Shown: positions 18,303-28,289 of the stretch, piece after piece
How positions within the stretch are numbered: position 1 is the stretch's first letter
Layout: each line of letters begins with the position of its first letter
Source of the DNA: Balneolaceae bacterium
GTDB taxonomy: Bacteria; Bacteroidota; Rhodothermia; Balneolales; Balneolaceae
DNA length: 64,000 nt
Reading direction: 5' to 3'
Assembly (NCBI GenBank): GCA_020832285.1
Contig: JAFIFB010000089.1
Coordinates: forward strand, 1 to 64,000
Translations under genes and position numbers: made by a program
Notes under the pieces: model-generated
Told to the model about the DNA's origin: nothing
Seen by the model: only the letters and a program-made list of their open reading frames with translations
Databases searched by the model: none

Positions 18303-19461
18303 TTTGATGTTGCTTCACATAGGTTAAAATTTCACGGACGATCTGTACTGCTGCATCGGGTTTGGCGAGATTAAGCATCGTTTCAGACATCGCACCAAGC
18401 CGTTCAGAATCAAAAATCAAATTGTTGATAATTGGTATAAATTCGTCGGCAAGGTTTTCTTCTTTTAATAATATGGCTGCTCCCGCGCTGGTCAGTGAAC
18501 GGGCATTTTTTTCCTGATGATTTCCGGCAACATTGGGCGATGGTATCAGGATTGCCGGCTGCCCGATATTCATCAGTTCGCTGCATGTTCCGGCGCCTGC
18601 ACGTGTTACCACCAGATCTGCAGCACCGTATGCCGGGGGCATATCATCAATAAACTTTACCAGCCGCAGATTCGAATAGTTATTTGTGTTGATTCTTCTG
18701 ATGAGTCCGTCGTAATAACTTTCACCGCACTGCCAGATGAGTTGAAGATTCATTTCGTTGTGCAGTTCATCCAGAGCCAAAACCATCCGCTCGTTAATAG
18801 CCCTTGCACCACCGCTTCCCCCCAATACCAGGAGAACCGGTTTGTCGTCTGAAAAGCCAAAAACTTTCAGTGCAGCCGGGCGATCGGTTTTCTGAAGTGT
18901 ACTCCGAACGGGATTTCCGGTCAGCCGAACTTTATCTTTCGGAAAGTGGGTTTCGGCATCATCAAAAGCGGTAAAAATGAGTGAGGCATGTTTGCTGAGC
19001 ATCCGGTTGGTTACTCCGGGAAAACTATTCTGCTCCTGGAGAACCAGCGGTATACCCAACTTTACAGCCATCCACCCGATGGGCCCGGAAGCAAATCCGC
19101 CGCAAGCAATTACAAGATCGGCTCTGAAAGACCTGAGAATAAAAAAGCTTTGAATAATGCTGACCAGCAGTTTCAGCGGAAAAAGCAGATTCTGGATGGT
19201 GAGCCGACGGTGCAGGCCGCTGATCCAGATACTTCTGATTTCATAACCATATTTGGGCACCGTTTGCCACTCCATGCGATCGCGGGTACCTACAAAAAGC
19301 AGATCCATTTCCGGATTTTGCGCTACAAATGCATCGGCAATTGCGATAGCCGGGTACACATGACCACCCGTACCACCGGCCGCCATGAGAACCCTTGAAG
19401 GATTCACGGCGGCGGTGAGGGTGTCTGTAGATGATATGTTCTTTGTTGCGGTTGCGATCAT
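18292..19461 (-). CDS. murG: UDP-GlcNAc transferase MurG (lipid II synthesis)
   Basis: GT28 enzyme that adds GlcNAc to lipid I at the inner face of the membrane. 389 residues with the glycine-rich acceptor loop AAGGTGGHVYPAIAIADAF, VLVLGGSGGARAIN at the start of the C-domain and the donor-binding segment TRAGAGTCSELMNIGQPAILIPSP. The ATG overlaps the ftsW stop by 4 nt, and the end overlaps murC. Confidence 0.98.
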   Translation of the reverse strand: MIATATKNISSTDTLTAAVNPSRVLMAAGGTGGHVYPAIAIADAFVAQNPEMDLLFVGTRDRMEWQTVPKYGYEIRSIWISGLHRRLTIQNLLFPLKLLVSIIQSFFILRSFRADLVIACGGFASGPIGWMAVKLGIPLVLQEQNSFPGVTNRMLSKHASLIFTAFDDAETHFPKDKVRLTGNPVRSTLQKTDRPAALKVFGFSDDKPVLLVLGGSGGARAINERMVLALDELHNEMNLQLIWQCGESYYDGLIRRINTNNYSNLRLVKFIDDMPPAYGAADLVVTRAGAGTCSELMNIGQPAILIPSPNVAGNHQEKNARSLTSAGAAILLKEENLADEFIPIINNLIFDSERLGAMSETMLNLAKPDAAVQIVREILTYVKQHQNEQ

Positions 19462-20651
19462 CCGTTATAAAATCGTTCCTTCGGGTTGAAGTTGTATTTA
19501 GAAATATTCAGCAGAACGCCCATCATCATACCGGCAAAAAGCATGCTTGTGCCGCCATAGCTTATAAACGGCATTGGCAGGCCGGTTACCGGAAAAAGGC
19601 CGGTAGCCACAGCTGCGTTTACAAAACCGTAGAGTGTGATCATGAGTGTAGCACCCAGGGCCATCAGTGTGCCGAGTACATCGGGTGCAAGACGGGCAAC
19701 CACGGCAATGCCGCGATATAATATCAGGGTGAAAAGGAAAATAACAGCGGCTGAGCCGATCAGCCCATACTCTTCGGCAATGATGGCAAAAATAAAATCG
19801 TTGTAGGGTGCCGGAAGAAAATCGCGCTGGGTACTTTTACCAACCCCAACTCCAAAAAGCTGGCCCTGTGCAATTGCAATATGTGCCTGCTGAGCCTGAT
19901 ATCCGCTGGTCGATTCAAACCGGGTGTTATTCAGTTCCGTAACCTGAGCGACGTATTGTGTAATCCGGCTCTGGCGTTGCTCGGATGTCATCACAAAAGA
20001 AGCACCCCCAATCAGACCGATAAGAATAAGCCCAAAAAGCTGAGGAGCACTGATACGACCCACAAACATCATCAGCAGGCAGATGCTCATCAACACGGCT
20101 GCACTGCTGAAATCCTCGACGGCAATCAGGGAACAGGTGATTGAAATCCAGAATAGAATAGGCAGAAATGCCCGCTTTAAGTCTTTGATATATTCTTGTT
20201 TTTCATGAAGAAGGACAGCCACGTGAATGATCAGTGAAATGGCGGCAAACGACGATGGCTGAAATGAAATAATTCCAACAGATAGAGATCTCCGTGCACC
20301 GAATTGAAACTCACCGTAGAAAATAACAGCGATCAAAAGAACCCAGCTCAGCACCATAGCCAGGCGGCTGAAACGTGCCAGCACACTGTAATTGACTTTG
20401 GAGAAAAAGACCATCACCAAAAATGCAATACCCATTTTAAGGATATGGCTGGTTACGAGTGTGCCAGCAGTGGTGCCATGAGTTTGGGCAAAGAAAGCAA
20501 TTGAAGAGAAAACAGCCAGCGATCCGAATACCATCAGCATAATGATGGTCACGAACAGAAACTGGTCACTTCCCTTTTTGGGAACTTCCAGCTCATCCTG
20601 CGTAGTGCCAAAAATGGAACCTACTTTGCTATTTGGTGTGGTGTAGTACAA
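19458..20651 (-). CDS. ftsW: SEDS peptidoglycan polymerase FtsW
   Basis: Polytopic glycosyltransferase that polymerises septal lipid II together with FtsI. 397 residues, about 10 membrane helices, with the SEDS signature near the end (GLPMPFISYGGTSML). The assigned start is TTG at 20649-20651, as no ATG lies before the first helix; the true start is uncertain. The region just upstream holds heptamer repeats (20656-20679), so the N-terminus may have been altered by repeat insertion. Downstream overlap with murG is 4 nt. Confidence 0.95.
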   Translation of the reverse strand: MYYTTPNSKVGSIFGTTQDELEVPKKGSDQFLFVTIIMLMVFGSLAVFSSIAFFAQTHGTTAGTLVTSHILKMGIAFLVMVFFSKVNYSVLARFSRLAMVLSWVLLIAVIFYGEFQFGARRSLSVGIISFQPSSFAAISLIIHVAVLLHEKQEYIKDLKRAFLPILFWISITCSLIAVEDFSSAAVLMSICLLMMFVGRISAPQLFGLILIGLIGGASFVMTSEQRQSRITQYVAQVTELNNTRFESTSGYQAQQAHIAIAQGQLFGVGVGKSTQRDFLPAPYNDFIFAIIAEEYGLIGSAAVIFLFTLILYRGIAVVARLAPDVLGTLMALGATLMITLYGFVNAAVATGLFPVTGLPMPFISYGGTSMLFAGMMMGVLLNISKYNFNPKERFYNG

Positions 20652-20655
20652 GTTT

Positions 20656-20679
20656 GGTTTCGGGTTTCGGGTTTCGGGT
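20656..20679. repeat. heptamer tandem repeat GGTTTCG, about 3.4 copies
   Basis: Direct heptamers in the short gap between murD and ftsW. The same gap has a perfect TAGCC-AA-GGCTA palindrome (about 20685-20696), a GGCGCAAGC...GCTTGTGCC hairpin (about 20733-20755) and two copies of CAATACT (about 20770-20783). Confidence 0.8.
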
Positions 20680-20793
20680 CTCCTTAGCCAAGGCTACGAA
20701 GACTGAAGTTTCGGATTATAAAAAAATGTTATGGCGCAAGCGTCCTGCTTGTGCCTTTTATTTGTGTCTCAATACTCAATACTCATCTCAACC

Positions 20794-22155
20794 TCACAAA
20801 TCGAGTACAGCCTGTTTAAAAACATTGCCTCTGTCTTCAAAATTTTCAAACATATCAAACGAGGAACAGGCGGGGCTCAGCAATACAATTTCACCCCGTT
20901 TGGCACTATTCCGGGCTTTTTTTACGGCTTCTTTCAGGCTTTCTGCTTCAATCATGTTTGGAACAACGTCTTCAAGCTGCTGTTTGATCAAAGGCCTCGC
21001 TTCGCCAATGGCTATAATGGTGTGAACATTTTCGCGGATTCGCTGTTCGAGTTTGGAGTAATCGTTTCCCTTGTCACGTCCGCCCAGAATCAGTACCATC
21101 GGGGTGTTAAAACTGCCAAGCGCATACCAGACCGCGTTCACATTGGTTGCTTTGCTGTCGTTGATGTATCTTACACCTTCATAGTTTCTCACAAATTCAA
21201 GACGATGGGCAACACCTTCAAAGGTTTTCAGGCTTTCACGGATATACTCATTTTTGATCTCCGAAGCGCGAGCTGCAAGTGCTGTAGCCATACCGTTTTG
21301 GAGATTGTGCCGTCCTGTTAATCCAATTTCTCCGATCTGCATAAGCTGTTCTTCCTCATTATTGATTTTTAAAATCAGATTGCCATTACGCACAAATGCA
21401 CCGTTAGAGACTTCACCTTCACTTGAAAAAGCAAGCAATTGAGGTGTGTTTTCTCCCTCGGCAAGATGTTCTGCATGGGCAGAAAGAATGGGATCATCAA
21501 AATTATAGATGAACCAGTCTGATGCGATCTGATTTTTAGTTAGGTTGAGTTTGGATGCTGCATAGAGATTAAAATTCTGATGATAACGGTCGAGATGATC
21601 CGGGGTGATGTTTAAAATGATACCGGTATATGGATGGAAAGTATCGATATGGTCAAGCTGAAAACTGCTGATTTCGAGCAGAGCCGTCTGATCCGGGGAT
21701 GAACTCTCTGCATGGTCTGAAAAAGCCGTACCGATATTTCCTGCCAGAAAGTGATCTCTTCCGGCCAGTTTCCAGGTGTGAGCCAGCCAGTTTACTACAG
21801 ATGTTTTTCCATTGCTGCCGGTAACGGCCACAATGGGCGAGCGGTTAAACCAGCTTGCCACTTCTACTTCGGAAAACAGTTCACGGCCGCTTTCCATATA
21901 ATTTTTTGCGATGGATGAATCTGACGGAACACCGGGGCTGAGTACAAGAAATTCCCCGTTCATCGCACGCTCCGAATGTTGATTTTCCTCTAATCCGATC
22001 TCTTCGGAAGTGAGCAGTTTTTTGTTTTCTTCAGATATAGAACCGAAATCTGATACAAACGGAACCGCTCCGCTGCGTTTCAGTAAACGTGCCACGGCCA
22101 CTCCGCTCCGGGCGGCACCGGCAACCACGATATGTTTACCTATGAGATCTCTCAT
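20794..22155 (-). CDS. murD: UDP-MurNAc-L-Ala:D-Glu ligase MurD
   Basis: Adds D-Glu to UDP-MurNAc-L-Ala. 453 residues: N-terminal Rossmann domain (HIVVAGAARSGVAVARLL), ATP loop VTGSNGKTSVVNWLAH, central-domain Lys region, and the C-domain VRYINDSKATNVNAVWYAL, which is diagnostic for MurD. Start overlaps the mraY end by 4 nt. 142 bp of repeat-containing DNA separate it from ftsW, unlike the tight spacing elsewhere in the operon. Confidence 0.98.
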   Translation of the reverse strand: MRDLIGKHIVVAGAARSGVAVARLLKRSGAVPFVSDFGSISEENKKLLTSEEIGLEENQHSERAMNGEFLVLSPGVPSDSSIAKNYMESGRELFSEVEVASWFNRSPIVAVTGSNGKTSVVNWLAHTWKLAGRDHFLAGNIGTAFSDHAESSSPDQTALLEISSFQLDHIDTFHPYTGIILNITPDHLDRYHQNFNLYAASKLNLTKNQIASDWFIYNFDDPILSAHAEHLAEGENTPQLLAFSSEGEVSNGAFVRNGNLILKINNEEEQLMQIGEIGLTGRHNLQNGMATALAARASEIKNEYIRESLKTFEGVAHRLEFVRNYEGVRYINDSKATNVNAVWYALGSFNTPMVLILGGRDKGNDYSKLEQRIRENVHTIIAIGEARPLIKQQLEDVVPNMIEAESLKEAVKKARNSAKRGEIVLLSPACSSFDMFENFEDRGNVFKQAVLDL

Positions 22156-23288
22156 CGCAGTTTGAGGGTTAAGAGGCTTAAAATTCCAAGTAATATGGCG
22201 ATGATCCAGAAGCGTACTACGATCTTCGATTCAGGCCAGCCCTGTTTTTCAAAATGGTGATGAATCGGAGCCATAAGGAAAATTCGCTGCCCTTCTCCAA
22301 ATTTTTTACGTGTGTATTTAAACCACGAAGTCTGGATGATAACCGAGAGTGCTTCAACCACAAAAATTCCACAGATAATAGGGAGCAGAAGCTCTTTGTG
22401 GATCATTACAGCAAGGGCACCAAGTGCTCCGCCGAGGGCAAGCGAGCCGGTATCACCCATGAACACCGATGCGGGATAGGCGTTATACCAGAGAAAACCG
22501 AGACAGGCCCCAACAAGTGAGGCGGCAAATATGGTCAGTTCACCGGCTCCCGGCAGATACATAATGTTCAAAAACGCTGAAAAGTCAACACGGCCAGAGA
22601 CATAGGCAAAAATTCCCAGAATTACGCCAGCAATTGCAGATGTACCAGAGAGAAGCCCATCAAGCCCGTCGGTAAGATTTGCGGCATTGCTAACACCGGT
22701 GATGATAAAAATGACTACCGGGATGAACACCAGCCAGCCGTACTCATCACCAAAAAATGCGTAATCGATATTAACCTCCTTGAGGAATGGGACAGTAGTA
22801 AGGGTATTATACTCTTCGAATGCAGGCCAGAAGTAGAGAGTAACGCCAAGAACGGTTCCAACCAGTACCTGACCGATAATTTTAAACCATCCGTGAAGAC
22901 CGGATTTGTCTTTTCGAACAACTTTAATATAATCATCAACAAAGCCTACACCACCCAGTACAAGTACCACAAATATGATCATCCAGGTATAAATACTGTC
23001 CATGCGCATCCATAGTAAGGCAGGTATCACCGTCGCCAGAATGATGATGACACCTCCCATCGTTGGCGTATCCGCTTTACTCAGATGCGATTTTAGTCCG
23101 ATATCATCACGGATATTCTCTTTCAGCTGCATTCGTTTGAGCCATTGGATGATCTTTTTTCCAATTATCAGGCTGATAATGAGTGCTGTAGCTGAGGCAA
23201 AGGCTGTTCGCGTTGTGATAAAATCGAACGCTCCGAATCCCGGGGGGCTGATGGTCTGATTAATCCATGATAGCAGTTCGTATAACAT
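22152..23288 (-). CDS. mraY: phospho-MurNAc-pentapeptide transferase MraY
   Basis: Integral membrane enzyme making lipid I from UDP-MurNAc-pentapeptide and undecaprenyl phosphate. 378 residues with about 10 helices. Active-site motifs are visible: GGVGFVDDYIKV, NAANLTDGLDGL, FMGDTGSLALGG and the cytoplasmic MAPIHHHFEKQGWPE loop. The start and the murE stop share one base; the end overlaps murD. Confidence 0.99.
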   Translation of the reverse strand: MLYELLSWINQTISPPGFGAFDFITTRTAFASATALIISLIIGKKIIQWLKRMQLKENIRDDIGLKSHLSKADTPTMGGVIIILATVIPALLWMRMDSIYTWMIIFVVLVLGGVGFVDDYIKVVRKDKSGLHGWFKIIGQVLVGTVLGVTLYFWPAFEEYNTLTTVPFLKEVNIDYAFFGDEYGWLVFIPVVIFIITGVSNAANLTDGLDGLLSGTSAIAGVILGIFAYVSGRVDFSAFLNIMYLPGAGELTIFAASLVGACLGFLWYNAYPASVFMGDTGSLALGGALGALAVMIHKELLLPIICGIFVVEALSVIIQTSWFKYTRKKFGEGQRIFLMAPIHHHFEKQGWPESKIVVRFWIIAILLGILSLLTLKLR

Positions 23289-24775
23289 CAGTTCACCTCC
23301 TCTTTTTCGGGGTGATTGTTGATTGCCATAAGTGCATCACGGGCAATTTCACGGTCATCAAAATGAATTCGTTTTCCGTTGATTTCCTGATAGGTTTCAT
23401 GTCCTTTACCTGCAATCAGCACCATGCTTTTCTTCCCGGCCTGCTTAATTGCAGTACGGATGGCTTTTTCACGTGAAGTAATTGCCTGAACGGCTTCAGG
23501 TTTACTAAATCCTGTCATGATGTCGCGTATGATGGCTTCAGGAACTTCGGTTCTGGGATTATCGGACGTGACAATGATTTTGTCACCATATTTTTCCGCG
23601 ATTTTTGCCATTTCGGGGCGCTTTTTTTTGTCGCGATCGCCTCCGCATCCAAAGACAATAGTGAGCCGCTGGCCACGGGTTTTGAGCTCTTTGAGGGTTG
23701 AAGCTACGTTTTCGAGTGCGTTGGGAGTATGTGCATAATCCACAAAAACCATTGGTTCCTGGCCAATTCGCTCCGGATCATTGACTCGCTCCATGCGGCC
23801 GGCTGCTCCGTTGCATTCAGGGAGAATTCCGGTCACGCGGGTTCCATCCAGTCCAAGGGCCGTGCAGATGAGTAAAGCTTCTGTCACATTATATGCGTTG
23901 AACCGCCCAACGAGTGGTGTAGTAAATTCGGTTTCGTCAAGGGAGATGGTCATTCCGGATGCATCAGATGAGAGGATGACGGCGCTCAGCAATCCTTTGT
24001 CTTCGAAACTGAAACTGATCATTTTAGCCGGGGTTGAATCAACCATCCAGAGGCCTTTGGGGTCATCGGCATTGGTGATGGCCCAACACTTGTTATCCAG
24101 TGAGGTAAACAATTTCTTTTTGGCCGATGCATACTCAGCCATCGATTCGTGATAGTCCAGGTGATCGTGGCTCAGGTTGGTAAATACGGCCACATCAAAT
24201 GGAATACCCAAAACCCGGCTTTGATCGAGGGCGTGTGATGAGACTTCCATTACAAGATATTCGCTTCCCGCTTCAGCCATCTGTTTCATATCGGCTGCAA
24301 TTTCAATGGGGTCGGCTGTAGTGAGACGGCTTTTGTAAACATTCTCATTCACACGCTTTTCTACCGTTCCAAGGAGTGATGTCTTAAAGTTGAGTTTGGT
24401 GAGTATTTGCCACAGGAGGGTTGCAACGGTGGTCTTGCCATTTGTTCCGGTGATACCGATTATGGTAAGTTTTTTGGCCGGTTCACCTGCCATTTTTTGT
24501 GCAAGTGGCCCTAAAAGTGTCCGGGTATTTTTAACAATGAGGATGGCAATACCCGGAACGGGAGATAGTTCTTGTTCCGAAATGATAACTGAAGCTCCGC
24601 GATGCACTGCTTCATGGATGAAATTGTGCCCATCGGAACGCAGCCCTTTTACGGCAATAAAAATATCGCCATTTTGGACTTCACGCGAATCCTGGCAAAG
24701 TTTACCGATAGCACCTGGTTTTTCTCCAAGTACAGAAACAGGATTACAAAATTCTATGATCTCTTCAAACTTCAT
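23288..24775 (-). CDS. murE: UDP-MurNAc-tripeptide synthetase MurE
   Basis: Adds the third stem-peptide residue. 495 residues with ITGTNGKTTVATLLW (ATP loop), VMEVSSHALDQSRV, and FGCGGDRDKKKRPEMA. The C-terminal substrate motif reads TSDNPRTEVP; D-N-P-R is the motif that selects meso-diaminopimelate, so the peptidoglycan is predicted to be DAP-type. One-base overlaps join it to ftsI and mraY. Confidence 0.98.
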   Translation of the reverse strand: MKFEEIIEFCNPVSVLGEKPGAIGKLCQDSREVQNGDIFIAVKGLRSDGHNFIHEAVHRGASVIISEQELSPVPGIAILIVKNTRTLLGPLAQKMAGEPAKKLTIIGITGTNGKTTVATLLWQILTKLNFKTSLLGTVEKRVNENVYKSRLTTADPIEIAADMKQMAEAGSEYLVMEVSSHALDQSRVLGIPFDVAVFTNLSHDHLDYHESMAEYASAKKKLFTSLDNKCWAITNADDPKGLWMVDSTPAKMISFSFEDKGLLSAVILSSDASGMTISLDETEFTTPLVGRFNAYNVTEALLICTALGLDGTRVTGILPECNGAAGRMERVNDPERIGQEPMVFVDYAHTPNALENVASTLKELKTRGQRLTIVFGCGGDRDKKKRPEMAKIAEKYGDKIIVTSDNPRTEVPEAIIRDIMTGFSKPEAVQAITSREKAIRTAIKQAGKKSMVLIAGKGHETYQEINGKRIHFDDREIARDALMAINNHPEKEEVN

Positions 24776-26916
24776 TAATTCGATACGATTGAACTTACCT
24801 GGTTAATGGGCCTTGCTTTACCTCGAACGCTGACTGTCCGCCCTTTTTGCATAAGGTCTCCGGCGCGGGGAAATTGTGTGTAAATCGTGCCGGATCCCAC
24901 TGTTTCGATGTTCAGGCCGCGGCTCATCAGCAGATGTGTGGCCTGTCTCATGTTGAAATGTGTCAAATCAGGTATCCGGGTGTATCCTTCTGGGATAGAA
25001 TCATCGGTATCAACACCGAGAGTAAGCCTTATAGGCGTATTGGGTGACATGATTTCACCCGGTGCGGGACTCTGTTCCAAAACGGCAGTACCATTTCCTT
25101 CTACAGTGAAGGGTATTCCACTTCGTTTCAACAGGGCAGATGCCTGGCTGCTGTTCAGGCCTTGAAGCCGGGGAATGACCACAGTTCTTTCTTCAGCAAT
25201 GGTATCAGAGTCAGGTGTGCGCTGAATGTTGTTTCCGAGAGAAGAGACCCGTGTGGCAATTTCCTTAAAAACGGATCCAGATGTGAACCCTCCGAAAATA
25301 CTGGTTCGTGGTTCATCCAGTATGACCAGAATTACATATTCGGGATCATCAACAGGGAAAAATCCTACAAAAGATGCCCGGTACCTGGTTTGATACCGCC
25401 CATCGATATATTTTTGAGCCGTACCGGTTTTTCCGGCAATTCGCAGGCCGTCAATGGATGCCCAGCTTGCAGTCCCTGAATCAGACACAACTTGCTCGAA
25501 AACGGGCATAAGTCTTTCAATAGTCTGTTTTTTGGCGACCTGTCTCACTTTTTGCGGTTTTTTCTGCTTTTTGATATTTCCATATTCATCGGTTACCCGG
25601 TCAACCACGTAAGGTTTCATCATGGCACCGCCATTTGCAAAAGCTGCATAAGCCTGGATGAGCTGGATGGGTGTAACCTGAACTTCATACCCGATCGACA
25701 TCCACGGAAGGGTTACACGGCTCCATTCATAAGGGCGCTGAAGCCGGCCTCCCCGCTCACCGGGCAAGTCGATTCTCGTGGGTGTGCCAAAGCCCAGGTT
25801 TCGTGCATATTGATAAAAGACATCTGGTTCAAGTCTCATTGCAATTTCTGAAGTGGCGATGTTCGACGATCTTGCTATCACATCAGAAAAGTAAAGGTCA
25901 CCTAGAGGATTGTGATCGCGCATGGCCTGTCCATGGATCATTCTGGAGCCATTTTCAGGAGTTTCAAAAATTTCATCGAACCGAACTGCATTCTGTTCTA
26001 CAGCAGCAATAGCTGTAGCCAGCTTAAATGTGGAGCCCGGCTCAATCATATCTGATACCGCAAAATTTCTGCGGTTTTCATTTTGGACAGAAGCAGGAGA
26101 ATTCGGGTTAAATGTGGGATAATTGGCCAGAGCTTTGATGGCACCGGTTTTGGGATTCATCACAATGGCCGTACCCTGTTTGGCACGGTGGTTCTGAATT
26201 CCAACCTCCAGTTCCTCTTCCACAATTGCCTGTATTTGAGCATTGATGGTAGTATGAAGAGAATGTCCCTGTTGGGGAAGTTTACGGGGAGCTCCCACAT
26301 ATGCAAAAACCTGGTTAAGGCGGTCCTTCCGGACTTGCTGAAGGCCATCATTCCCCTTTAACAGGTCGTTGTAACGTGCTTCAAGGCCTTCCATGCCTGT
26401 AAGGTTATGATTTACAAAACCGAGCAGATGTGCGGCAAGTGAGCCGAAACTGTAATTACGCCGGTACTGCTCTTCCAGGATAAGGCCGCGGATGTTAAGT
26501 TCATTGAGGTCTTCGTAGGTCTGAACCGGAACACTTCGTTCAAGGACTACATATTTAGATTGAGCTGAAGCCTGCCTGATGCGATTACGGTAATACTGAG
26601 CCGTACGCCCTGTATGACTGCTGAGTGTTGAAGCTATATTCTCGATTTGAGAGGGATCATCAATCGAGTGCGGATCGATGGCAACTTGATAGATTACTGT
26701 GTTTGCAGCAAGAATAGAGCCGTTTGTATCATAGATATAACCGCGTTCGGCCGGTATCGAAATGTAATCGATGGCCTGGGAGCTCCAGAGTTCACGGAAG
26801 CCGTCTCCTTCAACCAGGTTTACCCGCAACATTTGCAGAAGAATTCCGGCAGGGAGAAGCAAAAGCAATCCCAAAAGCAAAAACATACGGCCCATAATGG
26901 AGCTGCGTTCTTTCAT
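24775..26916 (-). CDS. ftsI: septal transpeptidase FtsI (PBP3) with two PASTA domains
   Basis: Class B penicillin-binding protein that cross-links septal peptidoglycan. 713 residues: one N-terminal membrane helix (11-31), a dimerisation/pedestal domain, and the transpeptidase domain with STFK (Ser 295, Lys 298), SSN (350-352) and KTGT (496-499). Two C-terminal PASTA repeats lie at about 590-650 and 655-710. The paired PASTA domains resemble the Spo/PBP2x type. It follows ftsL by 14 bp and shares one base with murE. Confidence 0.97.
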   Translation of the reverse strand: MKERSSIMGRMFLLLGLLLLLPAGILLQMLRVNLVEGDGFRELWSSQAIDYISIPAERGYIYDTNGSILAANTVIYQVAIDPHSIDDPSQIENIASTLSSHTGRTAQYYRNRIRQASAQSKYVVLERSVPVQTYEDLNELNIRGLILEEQYRRNYSFGSLAAHLLGFVNHNLTGMEGLEARYNDLLKGNDGLQQVRKDRLNQVFAYVGAPRKLPQQGHSLHTTINAQIQAIVEEELEVGIQNHRAKQGTAIVMNPKTGAIKALANYPTFNPNSPASVQNENRRNFAVSDMIEPGSTFKLATAIAAVEQNAVRFDEIFETPENGSRMIHGQAMRDHNPLGDLYFSDVIARSSNIATSEIAMRLEPDVFYQYARNLGFGTPTRIDLPGERGGRLQRPYEWSRVTLPWMSIGYEVQVTPIQLIQAYAAFANGGAMMKPYVVDRVTDEYGNIKKQKKPQKVRQVAKKQTIERLMPVFEQVVSDSGTASWASIDGLRIAGKTGTAQKYIDGRYQTRYRASFVGFFPVDDPEYVILVILDEPRTSIFGGFTSGSVFKEIATRVSSLGNNIQRTPDSDTIAEERTVVIPRLQGLNSSQASALLKRSGIPFTVEGNGTAVLEQSPAPGEIMSPNTPIRLTLGVDTDDSIPEGYTRIPDLTHFNMRQATHLLMSRGLNIETVGSGTIYTQFPRAGDLMQKGRTVSVRGKARPINQVSSIVSN

Positions 26917-26930
26917 ACTGCTTTATGTAG

Positions 26931-27365
26931 CTATTTGGTGATATAGATAATTTGGTCTGCGGGTCCTGCATTTACGAATCCCTGGCTGCGGGCTTGCTGG
27001 TAGATCTCTTTGGGCCCGGTCATTCTGTCGTAAACCAGTCTCTGTTCGTGGTACAGGCGCTTTGCCTTGTTATACTCGTTTTCGAGCTGATTCACTTCCA
27101 TTAAGGCCTGTTGTGTGCTAAACACATGGCCGATATAAAAAATCCCGCAAATTCCGATCAAAAAACTTGCGAGCACAACCTTCCAGGGGGTAAAAGCCGG
27201 AAGTTTGTTTTTTTTGGTCTGTTGGTCTGTAATGCGTCTGCCATGGGGTGAAGCAGCGCCGTCTGTATGTAAGTTCTTTGAAAACAAACTTCTTTTTTTG
27301 TTTTCGGAGGGTTTTCCGCCTGAAATTCCCTGGAACCTGGTTTTTGAATGGGATTTGACAAACAT
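26931..27365 (-). CDS. ftsL: FtsL-like divisome protein
   Basis: 144 residues: a basic cytoplasmic tail of about 65 residues, one membrane helix (VVLASFLIGICGIFYIGHVF), then a periplasmic coiled-coil segment with heptad-like spacing (STQQALMEVNQLENEYNKAKRL). The family has low sequence conservation; the call rests on size, topology and position between rsmH and ftsI. The ATG shares one base with the rsmH stop. The long basic tail is somewhat unusual. Confidence 0.88.
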   Translation of the reverse strand: MFVKSHSKTRFQGISGGKPSENKKRSLFSKNLHTDGAASPHGRRITDQQTKKNKLPAFTPWKVVLASFLIGICGIFYIGHVFSTQQALMEVNQLENEYNKAKRLYHEQRLVYDRMTGPKEIYQQARSQGFVNAGPADQIIYITK

Positions 27366-28285
27366 TACCCCTCCGTCGCTTTTTCTGCCACTCGCAGCTT
27401 GGCGCTTCTGGCAGCAGGGTTGGCCTCTGTCTCTTCATCAGAGGGAGTGATAATCTGTTTGGTAATCACTTTAATAGGATTGATCGGATTGCCGAAAAAA
27501 TCTTTTTCCACGGTTCCTTCAAAATTCCCGCTCTTAAAAAAGTTTTTTACAATCCGGTCTTCAAGTGAGTGGTACGAAATGGCTACGATCCGCCCGCCGG
27601 TTTTCAAAAGTTCAAGTGAATCCTGCAATCCTTCTTTCAACACATCCAGTTCACGGTTTACTTCAATACGGATGGCCTGAAATACTCTTGCAACTGATTT
27701 GATAATATGAGGGCCATAGAGTACGCTTTCAATTGCATCGCGTAGCTGGAGAGTCGTTTCAACAGGGCGCTTTTCGATAATCGATTTTGCAATCTGCCGG
27801 CTCAGCCGTTCTTCACCGTAGTGGAAAATGATGTCACGCAGCTTTTCATAATCGTAGTTGTTTACAACCTCATAAGCCGAAACTCCGCTTAGTTCACTCA
27901 TTCGCATATCCAGCGGGCCATCGTGCTGAAAACTGAATCCGCGTTCCGGCGCTTTGATCTGGTGTGTTGAAATACCCAGATCGAACAGTACACCAGACAC
28001 TTTTCCGTGATACTTTTTGGGAATAATGGTTGATAGATGGCCGAAGTTACCTGTTATGGGTTCAAAACGCGGGTCATTACCAATTTTTTCCGAGGCAGCC
28101 TGGTGGGCTTCAGTATCCTGGTCCACACCCATCAGAATGGCAGTTTTTTCCAGTTGATTCAATATTTTTATACTGTGCCCGCCTCCGCCAAGAGTAGCAT
28201 CAATATAAATTCCCGATTTGTCTGTAATTAGGAATTCAACAGAAACATCGAGTAACACGGGGGTATGTGGATGATATTCAGCCAT
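27365..28285 (-). CDS. rsmH: 16S rRNA m4C1402 methyltransferase RsmH (MraW)
   Basis: SAM-dependent methyltransferase acting on 16S rRNA C1402. Family motifs: HTPVLLDVSVEFL at the start, YIDATLGGGGHSIKIL (SAM loop), GVLFDLGISTHQI, FSFQHDGPLDMRM, and ISYHSLEDRIVKNFF. A longer frame is open to 28402, but that start lies inside mraZ; the ATG at 28283-28285 gives the conserved N-terminus MAEYHPHTPVLL, 5 nt after the mraZ stop, and is preferred. Confidence 0.97.
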   Translation of the reverse strand: MAEYHPHTPVLLDVSVEFLITDKSGIYIDATLGGGGHSIKILNQLEKTAILMGVDQDTEAHQAASEKIGNDPRFEPITGNFGHLSTIIPKKYHGKVSGVLFDLGISTHQIKAPERGFSFQHDGPLDMRMSELSGVSAYEVVNNYDYEKLRDIIFHYGEERLSRQIAKSIIEKRPVETTLQLRDAIESVLYGPHIIKSVARVFQAIRIEVNRELDVLKEGLQDSLELLKTGGRIVAISYHSLEDRIVKNFFKSGNFEGTVEKDFFGNPINPIKVITKQIITPSDEETEANPAARSAKLRVAEKATEG

Positions 28286-28289
28286 AATC

